From Scatophagus argus (taxonomy: Eukaryota > Chordata > Actinopteri > Scatophagidae), in contig NC_058496.1 of NCBI RefSeq assembly GCF_020382885.2, positions 1,087,001 through 1,151,000 of the forward strand: DNA of 64,000 bases, read 5' to 3'. Shown in pieces: positions 34,265 through 44,805 of the stretch. Position numbers and translations under genes: made by a program. The notes beneath the pieces were generated by a model that ran no database searches, had not been told where the DNA came from, and saw nothing but the letters and a program-made list of their open reading frames with translations. Positions within the stretch are counted from its first letter, which is position 1. Each line of letters begins with the position of its first letter.

Positions 34265-34405
34265 ACTCATGCTTTTATTGTCCAACAAAGATCTCACACA
34301 AGTGTGTGGATCTGGTTATGAAACCTTATGTGACATATCTCTAAACTCATATGAAAAACACACCAGGTGTGTCACGTTGCAGTTCAGCTGCTCTGACAGG
34401 TTTTC

Positions 34406-36402
34406 TCACGCCCTGGTTTCACAGATGTACCGGTACGTCAGCTGGCAGTCTGCATCATTCCACAGCTTTCGTTTGCGTTTCACAGAGGCATGAATCTGCC
34501 CACAGTCCTCTCCGTTCTCTCTGTAGTCCCAGTTGTCAGGCTGACCTTCATCCCAGAACCTGAACGCAGATAGAGACAGGAGCAGGAGCTGTTCAGTATC
34601 ATCTGACGAAGCGACAGGTAACAATAACAGAACAGCTGCAGCATTAAGCCAGATAAAAGTTTCTGTAAATCGAGTCATGTGAGTGTGGCACCAGTGATGA
34701 GTCCTGATAGATTGATAAACTGAACAAATTTCTTTTTGGACACGTTCAGTGTTGCTTGAATGTTGTTCTGTGTCCCCTTTGATTTAGCAGGAAGCAAAAG
34801 CTTGTGTCCAGTTTACATCTTAAATTAAAAATATCAGTTTAATTTAGTTTTCTTCACATACACGAACGAAAAGCTGAGAAAGAAGTGTTTTAGAAGCCAT
34901 GACCCCCCGTGAAGCTCTGTCCCACCTGTGGGGCTCAGAACCCACAGGTGACCCCCCCCAACCCTACAGAACATATTGAAACAACCACTTTGTGCTTTGA
35001 GTCATTTCTCTTACTCTGGCGTTGAGAAGTCACTTCCGTCCACCCAGGCCCAGTGTCCCTCATGTTCTCGCTCCACCAGTCCAATCCAGTAGTCTCTATG
35101 AATTTCAACTATTCTTGAAATGTAGTCCTGAGAATAAAAAAGAGCTTATTTTTTAAAATCTTTGTCAAGTCAGCCCTTCGTCAGAGCAGCACACTGAAGC
35201 CTCACACTGTGGACGGCTTATTTAACATCAATGGGACCAAACTGGTGTAAACCTCACCAGTTCCTCCACAGTATTCAGAACCAGCAGGTGTCCCCCGTGT
35301 GACCGGCACTGCTCCTCTGACCTGCTCCAGGTAGCGCTGTTTCCGGACAGCAGGTAGCAGCTGGTCTGGAAGGACACCCAGCCTTCCCTGCACGTTCCTG
35401 GAGCGAAGAGGATCAAGACGAGTCAAGAGATGAAGAAAAACATCCAGATTTTATTGATTTAAAGTGTTCAGTGGTTACCTCTGACTGGGACGAGTTTCTC
35501 GAAGAGGACTTCCTGCACAGGTGCAGCACCTGAGGATTGCAAAAGTCCAATAGAAAGCAAAGTCTTTTAGAGGGCAGCATCATCATGTCCACAGCAGTTT
35601 ATTTGTTCAGCACCACTCCAGACGGACAGAGCAGCTGCAGTGAGGACTTCAGACAAAAATGGGTGTGAATAACATCTTTTAAAATCAGTTTGAGATCACA
35701 GGGATTCTAGGGAATCGGGTTACAGCAGACAAGCTGCAAGAAGCCATTTCATGTTTTTTTACAGTTCATTTTAACGTTTTAAAACAAGTCTCTAGCATCT
35801 TCAGTTGCTTAGCAGAATGCTGCAACGCTGTTTCACTGTGCCTGAGAAACTTCACCCGGCTTTGCATCAGCACTGGGCTGAGGAGAAAATGGCTGAATTA
35901 AACAAGCTAACGGTTTTAGCAGCCCTCAGGTGTTCAGGAGGTTTGGTTGAAGCTTGTTCCTTTGTGAGCTGCTTTGTCTTCCTGACCTGAACTGGATGAC
36001 GAAGCTGCTCCTCCTTGGCCCATTTTCACCAGGTGAAGTTTGACATCAGCGACTTCCTTGTTCAGCTGGGAGACTTTGAGATAGGAAAGAAGTCATGTGA
36101 TGAGACTCAGCAACATGACAGCTGCATTAATGCATCTGCTTTGCGTTTAAATTCGTACATTTAATCCCAGTGACCATCAGCAGAATGAGCAGCAGCAGCA
36201 CCAGGACTCCATACAGGACGTAATTCACTATCCTCCTCATACCTGTGAACATCGACAGGTGTTTTCACACAGGTTATGGGGACACCTGAAGCCACCGAAT
36301 CGAGATAACGTGACATGTTTTACCTGTTTGTGGGGTCAGCCTGGACACTCCATGGACAGAGTCGCTATCAGACGGCCCGAACTCCTGATACTGAGGCTCC
36401 AT
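34406..36402 (-). CDS. Type II membrane C-type lectin receptor, galactose-type (QPD)
   Basis: Seven coding exons on minus: 36402-36324, 36242-36159, 36073-35987, 35529-35479, 35397-35258, 35127-35015, 34559-34406; 235 residues. A short cytoplasmic tail starts MEPQYQEFGPSDSDS. One transmembrane helix (about residues 33-52, GVLVLLLLILLMV) follows, then a neck of about 50 residues (SQLNKEVADVKLHL), then a long-form C-type lectin domain from about residue 102 to the end. The domain has CREGWVSFQTSCY, WSRSEEQC, YWIGLVE, the calcium/sugar motif QPD in EGQPDNW, and WND before the last disulphide (DAD C ... YICET). QPD in this position predicts galactose/GalNAc binding, as in asialoglycoprotein receptors. 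A non-coding first exon probably ends at 36877 (donor GTAAGT). It is divergent from cox6a1. A minus AATAAA lies at 34278-34273. The exact orthologue is uncertain (CLEC4/ASGR/CD209-like group), so no symbol is given. Confidence 0.88.
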
Positions 36403-36876
36403 GACTGGAAGAGACCAGATTCTTTGTTCTCTGGAAAAACTGCTTTCAGGCTGTTTCTGGCTGTATTACTGTCAGAAGAGCTTATAGTTGATAATAAATT
36501 CAGTCCACTGTCATTTATGGATTCTCAGAGAGCAACAACAGGAGGTCAACTAAATCTCTTCTGTTTGTTCTCAAGCTAAACACGTTAACTATTAACAGCT
36601 CAATAAATAAGAGCCAATTCTGTCCCGACATGCTGTATAACACACAGATATTTTCAAAGATATGCAGCTAATTTTACCAAACACTAAAATTAATTTTAAA
36701 TGGTGATACAAAATGTTGTCCTGGTTGCTGTGGACGAGTCAGTATCTGATTTATGGTGTCACTTGTACACGCTGACACTCTGATTAAAGCTTATTTCCAC
36801 ACATTTCCATAAATGTTGGACACAGTGATTTCAATTTAATGATCAAATATCTTTGTCGGCGGAGTTTATCACTTAC

Positions 36877-36960
36877 CTTCATCAACCAGAAAATGTCTGA
36901 ATCTCTGTGGCTGGACTCTGACCGTGAGACCACAGAATCCTCCCCTTTAAAGAGAAACGC
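36877..36960 (-). other. Probable non-coding first exon of the C-type lectin gene
   Basis: The minus strand reads ...TGGTTGATGAAG followed by GTAAGTGATA, a strong 5' splice site with its last exon base at 36877. The next acceptor, CTCTTCCAG, precedes the start codon exon. The 5' limit is not defined. The ATG in this exon is out of frame with the lectin start. Confidence 0.4.
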
Positions 36961-37667
36961 ATCTGAATTTCACTTGCAGAACATGTTTTTAATGTGTCTG
37001 CAGTTATTCATCTTTAATTCATCTGAATCACGATCAGATGTCAGCCGTAGACTGTGACACGGGCGAGGAGCTACCTGCCCCTGGAAACAGGCCTGTTTCC
37101 CCTGCCATCTCTTAACACAAAGTCGTGTCTTCATGTCGATGAGACGAGCGCATTTCAGTCAAAGAGTGGTTTTCCCTCCTCGCTCAGCTTTAGAGGCCTG
37201 GAGAAGTAAAAAATTAGAGAAGTGTTTGGCAGTCTGCAGATTGTTTAACAATCCTGTGAGCACCTGTGGGACCTCATACACCTGAGCTCCAGGACGTGTC
37301 TTGTTCCCTGCCTGCTGTGAATGCTGCGGCAGAACAGGCGAAATACCTCTGAATGAGTCTTTCAGCATCAAGAGGCCCTCGCGCTGTTTAATGTTACCTC
37401 CTCACTTTTTCAAGCAGAGACTGTCAGACAACAGCAGCTTGAAGACGTCACCTTGACTTCTGGAAACACAAACATTTTGTTAAACAATTTTTGGACGTTT
37501 CACCGACCAAACGACTATTCGATTAATCGTGAGAATAATTTGAATGACAGCACTGAGTCTTTCTGTGGTTCACACTCTCGCCGCTTGGTGGCGCACTAGA
37601 GCCGCCTGCCTGCCACGTGACCCCTGTGAAGAAATTCTTCCGGTCTCCGTGTCCCTCAGAAAGGAAA
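36961..37667. promoter_or_regulatory. Divergent spacer with cox6a1 promoter
   Basis: Intergenic sequence between the lectin gene (minus) and cox6a1 (plus). Close to cox6a1 it contains CTTCCGG (ETS-type, about 37648-37654) and AAAATGGCGGC (37665-37675), a YY1-type element overlapping the start codon. Both are usual in promoters of nuclear oxidative-phosphorylation genes. No coding sequence was seen. Confidence 0.45.
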
Positions 37668-39232
37668 ATGGCGGCTCTTGGACAGCTATCTCGACTGTTG
37701 CTGCGGTCTTCTTTGACCCAGAGCCGGCGTCAGCTCTCTGCTGTCGCCAAAGGCGGCGAGCACTCAGGTAATCATAGCACCTGGTTTTAGGCCGCTGGCT
37801 GGGTTTAATGTCATTTCTTTGGACGCCAACTCGCCGAGTTTCCACAGTGACCTTGCTGAGCTCGCGTTAGCTGTTTTAGCATTAGCGTTAGCGGTTAGCT
37901 TAACATCCTTGAGTGGAGAGCACGCAGGAGAAGCTCACGAAACATCAGCTTTCTAACCTGTAGACTTTGTCACGAAGACCGCATCGAAACACCCGGGAAG
38001 TATTTACTGTGGGATTCACATGACACCGGAAAACTAAACGTCCTGCAAACGGAAGAGGCTCAGCTAAGTGTCTCATCGGGTCAATGGAAACTCGTAGAGG
38101 TGTCACAGACGTAACCTTTACAATACAAAACTATAGGAGGAGCAGCGGTGAAAGTAATCGGACATCAGAATACTCTTTGGGGAGGAGAAAAGAGCAAAGC
38201 AAGGTGTGGGGGAAATGGACGCTGAGCACAGATCGGCTGAACGTGTGTCGCAGTTAGATACGTGTTGGTTTTCCTTGTGGTTGAGTCTCCCTTCTGTCTG
38301 CCACCCCGACGTGCTGTGACCCTCTGAGACCTTCAGCTCCTTCAGGTGTTGTGGTCCACAGTCTGAGTGCTGCTGTAGCAAACGGCACGTTTATTCAGTC
38401 AGAAGTATTTCGATGGGGATGGTTTAGAAAGTGGTGACTCATGTGGTTGAGAGATTCACATTGACAGACTTTTGGAAAAACTAAAGCTTTCAAAGCTAAA
38501 CAAGAAGCCAAGCTACAAAAACCCTCAAGCACTCAGTAGCATGAAGTCTCATATGAACTAACATTTATGTTGTCTAACACGTCCTGGTGTTAAACGTAGT
38601 GGGTGCATCAAGTTTAACATGATAAGTTGACATGTTTGAAAATGATTTAGATCTAATTTTAATCACAAACATAAAAAATAACAATAACAAACAAACTTTG
38701 TAAGTTCAAAAACAAGACAACAAGCGCAGGAGAATGTGTTTAATGTGTTAAATTCTGTTTTAGTTTTCAGAGTTGCTAGATTTACTAGCCTGAGGTGCTG
38801 GTAGTGCAGGGGAAGCTGCAATCCTAAATGTTTCCATACCAAATAAACGTGAACTCATAACTTCTCTGTTCGTTAAACTAATCACGATAGTCTCTCTCCT
38901 CCAGCCAGGACATGGAAGATCCTGACCTTCGTGGTCGCTCTGCCCGGCGTTGCCGTGTGCATGTTGAACTTGTTCTTGAAGCAGCAGGAACATGGCCACG
39001 AACGTCCAGAGTTCGTCCCTTACAGCCACCTCCGCCTTCGCTCTAAGGTCTGACTTTATGCCACTTTGGTCGTTCACACTCTGACACTCAAACTGACATT
39101 TTGACTTACTGATGTGCCGTCTTATTGATTTCACCGTCACAGCGTTTCCCTTGGGGCGATGGCAACAAAACCCTTTTCCACAACCCACACGTGAACGCCC
39201 TCCCTGATGGCTATGAGGATGCTGACGAGTAA
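37668..39232 (+). CDS. cox6a1: Cytochrome c oxidase subunit 6A1, mitochondrial
   Basis: Three exons: 37668-37767, 38905-39047, 39143-39232; 110 residues. The N-terminus is a mitochondrial presequence rich in Arg, Ser and Leu ([15 protein letters not shown]). The mature part has the family core with one transmembrane helix, [20 protein letters not shown], then [20 protein letters not shown] and the C-terminal [14 protein letters not shown]. It is a nuclear-encoded subunit of complex IV in the inner membrane, thought to stabilise the dimer and respond to the ATP/ADP ratio. The ubiquitous A1 isoform is favoured over A2 by context (next to msi1/pla2g1b as in human 12q24). AATAAA at 39422-39427. 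Confidence 0.96.
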
Positions 39233-39889
39233 ACCTCCTCCCTCCAGACCTCAGAACGGGGACCAGTCCTCCCTCAGCGTTTGTTACCGGACCACACCTC
39301 CACACAGTTTACTCTCCATTATTTTTGTTGCGTTTACCTCTGTGCTCTCGACACGGGGCACCCGAACCAACTGCTCTGGACCATTAAACAAAATGTCTGC
39401 TTAATCTGAATTATTAACCTAAATAAAGTTAACTGTTATTACCTTGACTCGTGTGTCCTGTCTTCTGTGTGTTGATGAAGGAAAGCGAACGGCCCTTTTT
39501 CAGCAGGCTGCAGCAGGAAAAGCTCTGGTGTAAAATACGATGGATGGATGCTGGGACATCAGAGTGTTAATGAATCGGTAACGCAGCACAGATCGTAATG
39601 TCTGCACACCAGTGTGAGTGTTAACAGGTAACCTCAACAGAAACGGTCTCAGCTGTTTAAAGGTCCTGCAGACGATTGGTCCACCCACATGATGTCACTG
39701 AAGTCTAATATGACGTCTTAAGGACTGTTTGCATTGACTGTCACAGTAAAGTTTTAAACGTATCTGCGGAGATTCTCAGTCATCCAGGTCATGTTCAGAC
39801 GCCTTGCTTTAACTCTTTGAGTAAAGTTTTAAACGTTTGAACCAACCAGCTTGGTGTGCGTGAGTGTTGAGGACTCATAAAACGGGCTA

Positions 39890-40030
39890 AACATTAGATA
39901 GACAGACAGATTGATATACTTTATTGATCCCAGGCTGGGAAACTACAGTGCAGCAGCAGCAATACACACAATAAGCATTACATTGGAGATACAGTGAGTT
40001 TAACTGGGGAAAAATAATTAGCAAAACAAA
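39890..40030. repeat. Teleost interspersed repeat tail
   Basis: AGACAGACAGATTGATATAC followed by TTTATTGATCCCAGGCTGGGAAA is a diverged copy of a sequence very widespread in fish genomes ('actttattgatccc...gggaaa'). It is non-coding and lies between cox6a1 and the Myb/SANT gene. Confidence 0.55.
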
Positions 40031-40506
40031 ACAGAGTATTTTGCATGTTGCAGGTCATTTCACAAAACGATTCTTCATGAAGGAGGAACAGCACGACAAC
40101 ATTAACATGACTCTTGTATTCGTTTGTTATTGGGACAACATTAATATCCGCTTTGACGCACCAAACATGTACCACGTGACGCTGTTGACGAAGACACCGC
40201 CTCCGTCACATGAACGCGCTTTAAGCTGAATTAGAAAATCCTGGGTTAACAAAGCTCGCTGTTATCCAGCTTCATGACGCCGGTTGTCCCGTCCCGGTTT
40301 CCGTCGCGCACACGGCGATTGGTGATCTGAAGCGTGCCGTAACGGACCGTCGCGTCGATGAAGCTCGGGTTTACGCCGTCTCACGAGGGTTACGAGGGTT
40401 ACGATTTGATTACTAAAGCTGGCATTGAAACATCTCGGATAACTGCGCGCTCCCGCTTCGACATCAAGGGGAGAGTAATCGCACTCCGAAACCCAGATCA
40501 CAGTCC

Positions 40507-42379
40507 ATGAATACCGACCCAGGTAAGAGGGAATCAGGAAAGTGTACAAAACACTGTTTTTATTCAGTTCTTAAACACTTTTGACTCATGTGCAGCCCCT
40601 TTATGTTCGTGTCTCCGTAGACTTCCAGATGATGAGGAAAAATGAGAGGGCTCACTTTTTCAGCCCCAAAGAGCAGGAGCTCATTTTGAAGTTGTATGAG
40701 GAGGAGAGAGAGATTCTGACAGCCAAATCCAACACCACCAGCGCCTCCAAACTGAGAGAGGAAGCCTGGCAGAGGATTGCAGATAAAATCAATGCGTCAG
40801 AAGACTTCATCACAATTTAATTAAAATATCAGTCACTGTAATATTTGGACTTTCCAACATCTGACAGAAAAATGTTCTTTTTCATGACTTCTCAGGGTAT
40901 CAGACAGCGGCTACAAAAGGACATGGCAGCAAGTGAAAGTCAAACACAAAAATATTGTGCAAACAGGTAAGCGTGTTACTGTCAGTGTACTTTCTGACTG
41001 ATGTTACCTCCAGGTGAGTGTTCTACTTCTCCGATGTCTGATACAGCGAAAAGAAGAAGGGCCGAGGTGATGAGGAACGAGGGCGGCTCAGCAACCCCAT
41101 CGCTGACCTCTGCAGAGGAGGATGTGCTGCAGCACAAAGACAACAGGCTGAGGGTGGAGGTCCTGCCTGGAGGTGCCTGCATTGAGCCGCTGACTGGACC
41201 TGACAGCTCTTTCATTAGCGGTAGGTGGACGTCATCTGTGATCCAGACTCCTTCATGAAGTTCTTAAAGTCTAATAGAGTGCTGGGCCCTGGCCTTCAGT
41301 CTCAGGTCATCCCGTCCTCCTCCTGCCGGTGGCAAAGACCGAGCCGGAGAGCCTGAGCAGCGACGAGACAGACGTCAGTGACTCTCATGTTGAAGGGGTA
41401 AGAGCTTCTAAATGTGTGTCGTTCAGACGTTTGCCTTTGAATACTTAACACGAGGACTTTTAATTTGCAGGATGTGCACAGCAGCAGCTTTCAGGAGACT
41501 GCAAACTCAGCCTGTGTTACACCTGGAGCCAGAAGTGCAGAGGTGAGCTTCATGTGTCAGCAGCAGACTCACATTTCCAGGCGTTTGTGCATCCTTGTTT
41601 ACTCACTCTCTCCATGGAAACGATGGTGAACGAGGCCCGACGGGTGCCAGAGAAGAAACTGCATCACCACTGAAATCCTGAATGTTCAGTTAGGCTGAAT
41701 GTTTGCTCATTTCTGATGTTACATTCATGCAGTTCAAACATGTTGCTGCGTTTTGGCTGCAGATGTTCAGATTTGGCACAGTTACAGACTCTCACATGGT
41801 TTTGGCTGATCCAAAGGCCATGAAAAACTCTCTTGACTTATAAGACAAGACAAGACAACTTTATTTGTACAGCCCATTTTTACAAGCAGTTTGTCTCAAA
41901 GGGCTTAACATAACATCAGCAACATCCTCTGCCCTTCGACCCTCACATCGACTGAGGAAAAACTCCCAGAAAAACCTTTAACAGGAAAAAATGGAAGAAA
42001 CCTCAGGGTGAGCAACAGAGGAGGGATCCCTCACCCAGGACGGGCAGACGTGCAGTGGATGTTGTACAGGCAGGAACTTATACACTTTAGAAAGCAGAAT
42101 AGAAGCAATAGTGTTGAAATATATTTGAATTCTAAACTCTGTACTAAAATCATATTCCACACTTTTCCATACTGCATAGGAATCCTGTGTGATGACAAAC
42201 ACTAAGATGGATGTGTTGGTTTATTTCTTCTGCAGAGGCAGACAGAAGACATCCGAGCGCTTTACTGCAGCTACCTCAGAAAGGAGATTGAGAACCGTGA
42301 CCAGCAGATGGCGCTCAGAGCTCTGAAAATGAAGAAGTTAGAGAAAGAAATCTTATTACTTGATAAACAGCTAATGTGA
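40507..42379 (+). CDS. Myb/SANT-like DNA-binding domain protein (transposase-derived type)
   Basis: Seven exons: 40507-40522, 40621-40795, 40896-40966, 41014-41220, 41306-41397, 41471-41542, 42236-42379; 258 residues. The N-terminal part (about residues 10-90) is a Myb/SANT-like trihelix domain of the kind found in NAIF1/MSANTD proteins: FFSPKEQELILKLYEE, then REEAWQRIADKINA, then SGYKRTWQQVKVKHKNI. A middle block, LTSAEEDVLQHKDNRLRVEV plus PGG, is also usual in these proteins. The C-terminus (about 212-258) is a basic/acidic amphipathic coiled coil, LRKEIENRDQQMALRALKMK. Such genes descend from Harbinger-type transposons and act as nuclear proteins; the target here is unknown. The second donor (AATGC|GTCAGA) is weak, but it is the only one giving the conserved frame. 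The start was chosen at the ATG with a good downstream donor; an in-frame ATG at 40629 is the alternative. Confidence 0.78.
41841..42080. repeat. Abundant teleost interspersed repeat in an intron
   Basis: Runs from GACAAGACAACTTTATTTGTA through CAAAGGGCTTAACATAACA, CATCCTCTGCCCTTCGACCC, GAGGAAAAACTCCCAGAAA, GGAAGAAACCTCAGGGTGAG, to AACAGAGGAGGGATCCC and GACGGGCAGACGTGCA. This order of blocks is a familiar short interspersed element in percomorph genomes. It lies in the last intron of the Myb/SANT gene and has no coding potential. Confidence 0.65.
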
Positions 42380-42672
42380 CCTTATAACGAAATGCTAAAG
42401 TTTTAAATAATATCTGATTTATTTATTGTCATATAATTGTAATACTTCACTTCAGACACATCGTTCAGTCACATAAACTGCAGCACACCTGGAGTGTGTG
42501 TGGGTTTACTGCCGGGTCTCTCGCCGTTCTGCCATCAGACCTTTTCTAGGTGTGCAGCTCGATGACCCTGCATACGCTAACCCTCCCCTCCCCTGTAGTT
42601 GCCGGAGGTCATTTCAGTCCCCTGTCAACAACAGCTGGTCCAAAGTGGGCTGGAGGCCCACAGACGACCAGG

Positions 42673-43110
42673 ATGGAGGGCCTGTATGAGGAGCCCTCAG
42701 GAGGTTCCTTCATCACGAGCTGCAGTGAACTGGCTGTGACGTCTCTGTATGCCAACACTCTGGACTTGAAGTGAGTGAATGGAACAGTTGATGTTTTCGG
42801 TTTCAGGTCTCTTTAAACCACATCAGATGAGTAATGTGGGACACACTCGTTTAAATTATTATTTAACTCTGATCAGAGAGGAAAGAAACTTTAAAATCTA
42901 TTTTGTATTTTTCCGTTTGATGTAGTGCAGTTGTTATTGTTTATGGCGTGTTTTTCATTGTTGTCTTTTATTTATTTTTGCTTCAGATTCAGTAGATGTA
43001 GGCTACACGATCGTTTGTGCGATGTAAAACAAGATGATGAAAAGCTCTTGGAAACAATAAAAAAGTCCCCAACATTAAAGCCTGTTAGTGATTCTGATGA
43101 AGTACATTAG
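42673..43110 (+). CDS. Hypothetical 73-residue protein, two exons
   Basis: Exon 42673-42770 ends at a strong donor (GAA|GTGAGT), and exon 42987-43110 begins after a good acceptor (TTTTTGCTTCAG). Phases match and give 73 residues. The protein starts MEGLYEEPSGGSFITSC and ends KKSPTLKPVSDSDEVH, with a charged, probably helical middle (HDRLCDVKQDDEKLLETIKK). The frame is also open upstream of the ATG to an acceptor at 42598, so a further 5' coding exon is possible. I do not recognise the family. It lies between the Myb/SANT gene and hps4 on the same strand. It could be a small real gene, an additional 3' part of a longer transcript, or chance. Confidence 0.35.
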
Positions 43111-43199
43111 ATTTCACTAAATGTTTAAGAATTTTTGACCTGCTGTATCAGATTGTTCACTAAGACTTTATTTCAGATTGTTCTGTTTGAAAACTCTGG

Positions 43200-43318
43200 G
43201 CTCAGTCCCACTTCCGGTTTGCTCAGAGGCGGTGGCAGGCTCGCGGAGCTTTGGACAAAGTCAAAATGGCGGACTGCTTGTTCGCGACTTGTTGGGAACG
43301 CAGTTTTCCCTCCGCCGA
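43200..43318 (+). promoter_or_regulatory. Promoter-like element and alternative first exon, probably of hps4
   Basis: Contains CTTCCGG (about 43210) and CAAAATGGCGG (43262-43272), an ETS plus YY1 combination typical of housekeeping promoters. The ATG at 43266 opens MADCLFATCWERSFPSAE and is followed by a strong donor GTAAGT at 43319 in phase 2. That phase fits exon 2 of hps4 at 45004, giving ...[12 protein letters not shown]. Confidence 0.45.
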
Positions 43319-43319
43319 G

Positions 43320-44805
43320 TAAGTCTAGATTTACGGTATGGACATGAATCCTGGTTTACGAACGGACAAGACGTGTCCTCGCGTGCCCCCCCTGAATGAA
43401 CAATTCCAGTTTGATTGAGTTTTTATACCGCCATTGGTTGACAGGGCAGCGCGCGCTCACGACTCAGTCCGGAAGGCAGCCTCAATCGAACTTCGAAAGC
43501 AGGATTGATCACAGCGCGATGAGCGCAGGAGGTTCATCGGTCCGCGGTTCGTCTCCCCGTTACGTGTGAGATGAAGTGCCAGAAACAGTTCAGACGGGGA
43601 GAGGACTTTGGTTTGGTGAATCCCCACTCAGGTCAGCAGTTTACCGACAGAGGCGACATCACATCCCGATGATTTCATTCTTTGGGACTCGACCTCCACC
43701 TGACTGTCAGAATCACAGCGCGGTTCAGGTGTTCCAGAGGAGCCTTCAGGGCTAACATCAGCTCCACAGAACAGCTCGACACGCTCTGTTACTGAAGCGT
43801 GTTAGCTTTGCTAGTCAACAGGGATCAATTCGTCATTTCTTAACTCATTTAAAGAGAGAAGAACCAGTGAAGTTTGGCCACTGAAGCTGCCGTTGTTCTA
43901 CTCTGAGATCCATTTAGCCTTCGTTTTAACACGGAAAGAATCCCGGGGGCTTTGTGGTCCCAATCTGCTGATTAGCTTCACTAATCGATTGATTGTTTGC
44001 TTTGTAAAACTTGAGAAAATGGTGAGAAACGTCACAGACACCCAAAATGACACCGTAATGTTCGTTTAGTCCAAACCTTAACATTATTACAGATAAAAGT
44101 TACACTTTTACATGAAAATTATAGTCAACCAATGAATCAACTAATCGTTTCCGGTGTGAATACATTTTCATGTTTCGTGTGTATAACTACGTTAACCAAA
44201 GCTGTCAGACTGTGTCTGTCTGATGTGTAGTTAGAACAAGAATAAAATACTCAGGTGAAGTAAAAGTACCTCGGATGTGTTCTTGGTTACATCCCACCAC
44301 TGTCGGCTGCTTATGAATATTTGAAGGTACCAGTACTTCACTGGAGTATTTCCATTATACATTACATTACGTACATGTTTATTCGTTTGACTTGTGTGAT
44401 GAAATGTGATCCGTGGTGTTGACTTCACATTAAAAAGCTGATAAACAAAAACGTGACACGTGCGTGTTTAATTAAAATGATGCTCGTGTGTTCTGCGGGC
44501 GGACGGCTCCGCGCGGCGCACTAGTTTGTCCCTGTAAGCCTGCCGTACTTTCACATGACTCTCCCTGCGTGTGACTGACCCGCATTCCTCAGGTGGTTTG
44601 CTCCTCAGCTCCGCGGCGAACAGCGTCGCAGGCTGCCCGCACGTCCAGACTCCAACGACTCGTTTTCGTGTCTCACGTCGGACTCACAGCTGAAGCCTTC
44701 ACTTCGTCTTTTCGTTCATCGTCAGCCTGTCGGGTCGGAAGTACTTGGACTCAGGATAACCGATGAGTGAGGAACATTTTGGCTGTTCGAGGGCTTCGTG
44801 TGGTG
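43320..44805. other. Gene-poor stretch (probable hps4 first intron / upstream)
   Basis: No recognised exon. It has a diverged 'agtaaaagtacc' repeat fragment near 44235-44345, AT-rich sequence, and a CpG-richer patch at about 44480-44690 that may be a second promoter before the exon at 44806. Confidence 0.4.
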
